Below the pieces are notes generated by a model. It was not told where the DNA came from and ran no database searches. It worked only from the letters and a program-made list of their open reading frames with translations. A DNA stretch of 64,000 bases from Fasciola hepatica (taxonomy: Eukaryota; Platyhelminthes; Trematoda; Plagiorchiida; Fasciolidae), in the NCBI GenBank assembly GCA_948099385.1, contig CANUEZ040000193.1:5282501-5346500 (forward strand), read 5' to 3'. Both the position numbers and the translations under genes were made by a program. Positions 63,061-64,000 of the stretch are shown piece by piece. Every line of letters starts with the position of its first letter. The stretch's first letter is position 1.

Positions 63061-64000
63061 GAATCTTGACTGCGAACTATGAACGAAATTCCAATAAACG
63101 AATGAATAGAAAAGACCGGCTTTGGCGAGAACCGAAAATGTTCCAAAGGTGAGATGCACGGATACTTCGGTAAAGTCACTTCGCTAAAACGTATGCAACC
63201 GATAAAAAACAGTGCAGTCCAAATCAGGCATCAGAAATCAGTGAGAAAATAAATCAATTACGTCTGCTAATGTGTTCTTTTCAGTGCTTCACCAGATTGA
63301 ATCTGGGTTAACAGAAAGGACAGCACCCTTTGTCCGATCCTTCATGCAACGAACGTTCCAATGGTCTTCATTGCGTAAACAGTGTTTATGATGGATATTG
63401 AATATTCTGTCAACTGATACTCTCAGCCTTTTTCGCCATATGCTTTTGCGAATAGGAATAAGGATTATTGTACAGAAAAGTAATGGGTTGTAAAATGTGT
63501 ACGCATACTGAGTAGATAAATGTTTAAGTTATCTTTTGAACTAAAACTAACTCCGTGATTGAGTGTGAGATGCATAGAGGGAAGGGTAGACAAAACGGCT
63601 GGGGTGAGGTGGGGGTTTGCACTTCAAAGTATTGGGAAGTTCGTATTTGAAGATAATGCTGAATTTTCTGGCTGGAACGAGTCTTTACCATAAAGAGGTG
63701 TTAGAGCTTGAAAGATGGCATGTGAAATCCCTTCTCTAAATTTATCGCTTTGTGTCTTTTAATTATAGCTGCAAACCGAACTGTGTAAATTTTAAAATCA
63801 TTTACCTAGGCAATAAAAGACATCTGGCAAAATAGTAACACGTCCCCGTTTTTCGACTGAAAATCCAGTTGCTCTCATCGAATTCACTCGATTGTATGCA
63901 CGCGTGCATACACATGCGCACACAATATTATCGATTGAAGCCATGACAGGACAGATTTGGTTGCCTGTAGATTATGCCAGTCACGAAATGTTATATTTCT
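63061..64000. other. Unassigned part of A block, copy 3
   Basis: Direct copy of 1331-2560 at roughly 93-95 percent by eye, lacking the stretch equivalent to 1838-2190 (junction at about 63627) and carrying an extra 20 bp near 63313-63333. It runs off the window edge, so the P2 right arm continues beyond. Confidence 0.6.

Larger units (their letters stand above)
40564..64000 (-). repeat. Palindrome P2, right arm (B mirror plus A block copy 3)
   Basis: Reverse complement of 18014-32245 with large arm-specific extras. These are a 1.9 kb insertion at 50132-52036, an AT microsatellite at 52269-52329, about 400 bp at 52976-53370, and 7.3 kb at 55048-62330. It lacks about 735 bp corresponding to left-arm 31275-32008. 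Because the P1 spacer paralogue still has that segment (about 10.44-11.2 kb), the loss happened in this arm. From 62330 to the window end it is also a direct repeat of 596-2560. Confidence 0.92.

Noticed and set aside
1..64000. CRISPR arrays, rRNA, bacterial operons or phage genes
   Set aside because: No regularly spaced direct repeats, no rRNA-like conserved segments, no ribosome-binding-site-spaced long frames; content is eukaryotic retroelements.

Overview
This looks like repetitive, gene-poor nuclear DNA from a parasitic flatworm, most likely a trematode. The evidence is that almost everything I can identify is retrotransposon wreckage. There are LINE endonuclease and reverse-transcriptase pieces with wording I associate with fluke LINEs (for example RIQDPTSV, VVYVYAPNDCNSSEAKDEYY, LRLVRWEKHFKKRFNW), Ty3/Gypsy gag-protease-RT-integrase pieces, and BEL/Pao RT and integrase pieces. 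All are broken by stops, frameshifts and deletions. The DNA is moderately AT-rich. I find no bacterial operons, no rRNA and no convincing cellular protein-coding gene. The taxon is an inference from element style and was not checked by search.

The architecture is the striking part: two long inverted repeats (palindromes) chained through a shared segment. P1 has arms 1-6895 and 13313-20330 (both continue outward) around a 6.4 kb spacer. P2 has arms about 18014-32245 and 40564-64000 around an 8.3 kb spacer. The outer part of P1's right arm is also the outer part of P2's left arm, so a block called A occurs three times: copy 1 (1-6895, plus), copy 2 (13313-20330, minus) and copy 3 (54298-64000, plus). 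A block called B occurs twice, as 20.6-32.2 kb and its mirror image 40.6-54.0 kb. Most P2 open frames from 22.3 to 31.2 kb match residue for residue in the other arm. A stretch at 21.25-22.23 kb is much more diverged although it is flanked on both sides by near-identical sequence.

Region by region. 1-1330: Gypsy pol fused to a LINE RT tail and a Gypsy integrase scrap. 1331-6895: unassigned sequence, a second LINE tail and a BEL/Pao integrase on the minus strand. 6896-13312: P1 spacer, much of it (8935-12610) a diverged paralogue of 29.5-34.8 kb. 13313-20720: mirror of the first arm plus a fuller Gypsy gag-PR-RT relic. 20.7-32.2 kb: LTR-like leader, tRNA-like relic, BEL/Pao RT-integrase relic, a 1.1 kb element with about 214 bp inverted ends, then unassigned DNA. 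32.2-40.6 kb: LINE endonuclease relic between two copies of a 205 bp repeat, then about 5.7 kb in which I recognise nothing. 40.6-54.0 kb: mirror of B, with a 1.9 kb insertion bearing a 7 bp target duplication and an AT microsatellite. 54.0-64.0 kb: A copy 3, the least deleted copy, holding about 7.3 kb (55048-62330) absent from copies 1 and 2: the rest of the Gypsy pol, a LINE whose two halves flank a second Gypsy element, and the LINE RT.

Comparing the three A copies gives an order of events: an old transposon nest, a 7.3 kb deletion shared by copies 1 and 2 that fused a Gypsy RT to a LINE RT, then private deletions and insertions in each arm, with homogenisation keeping parts of the arms nearly identical. 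This is the layout of ampliconic, palindrome-rich DNA such as a sex-limited chromosome, but haplotype or assembly artefact must be excluded.
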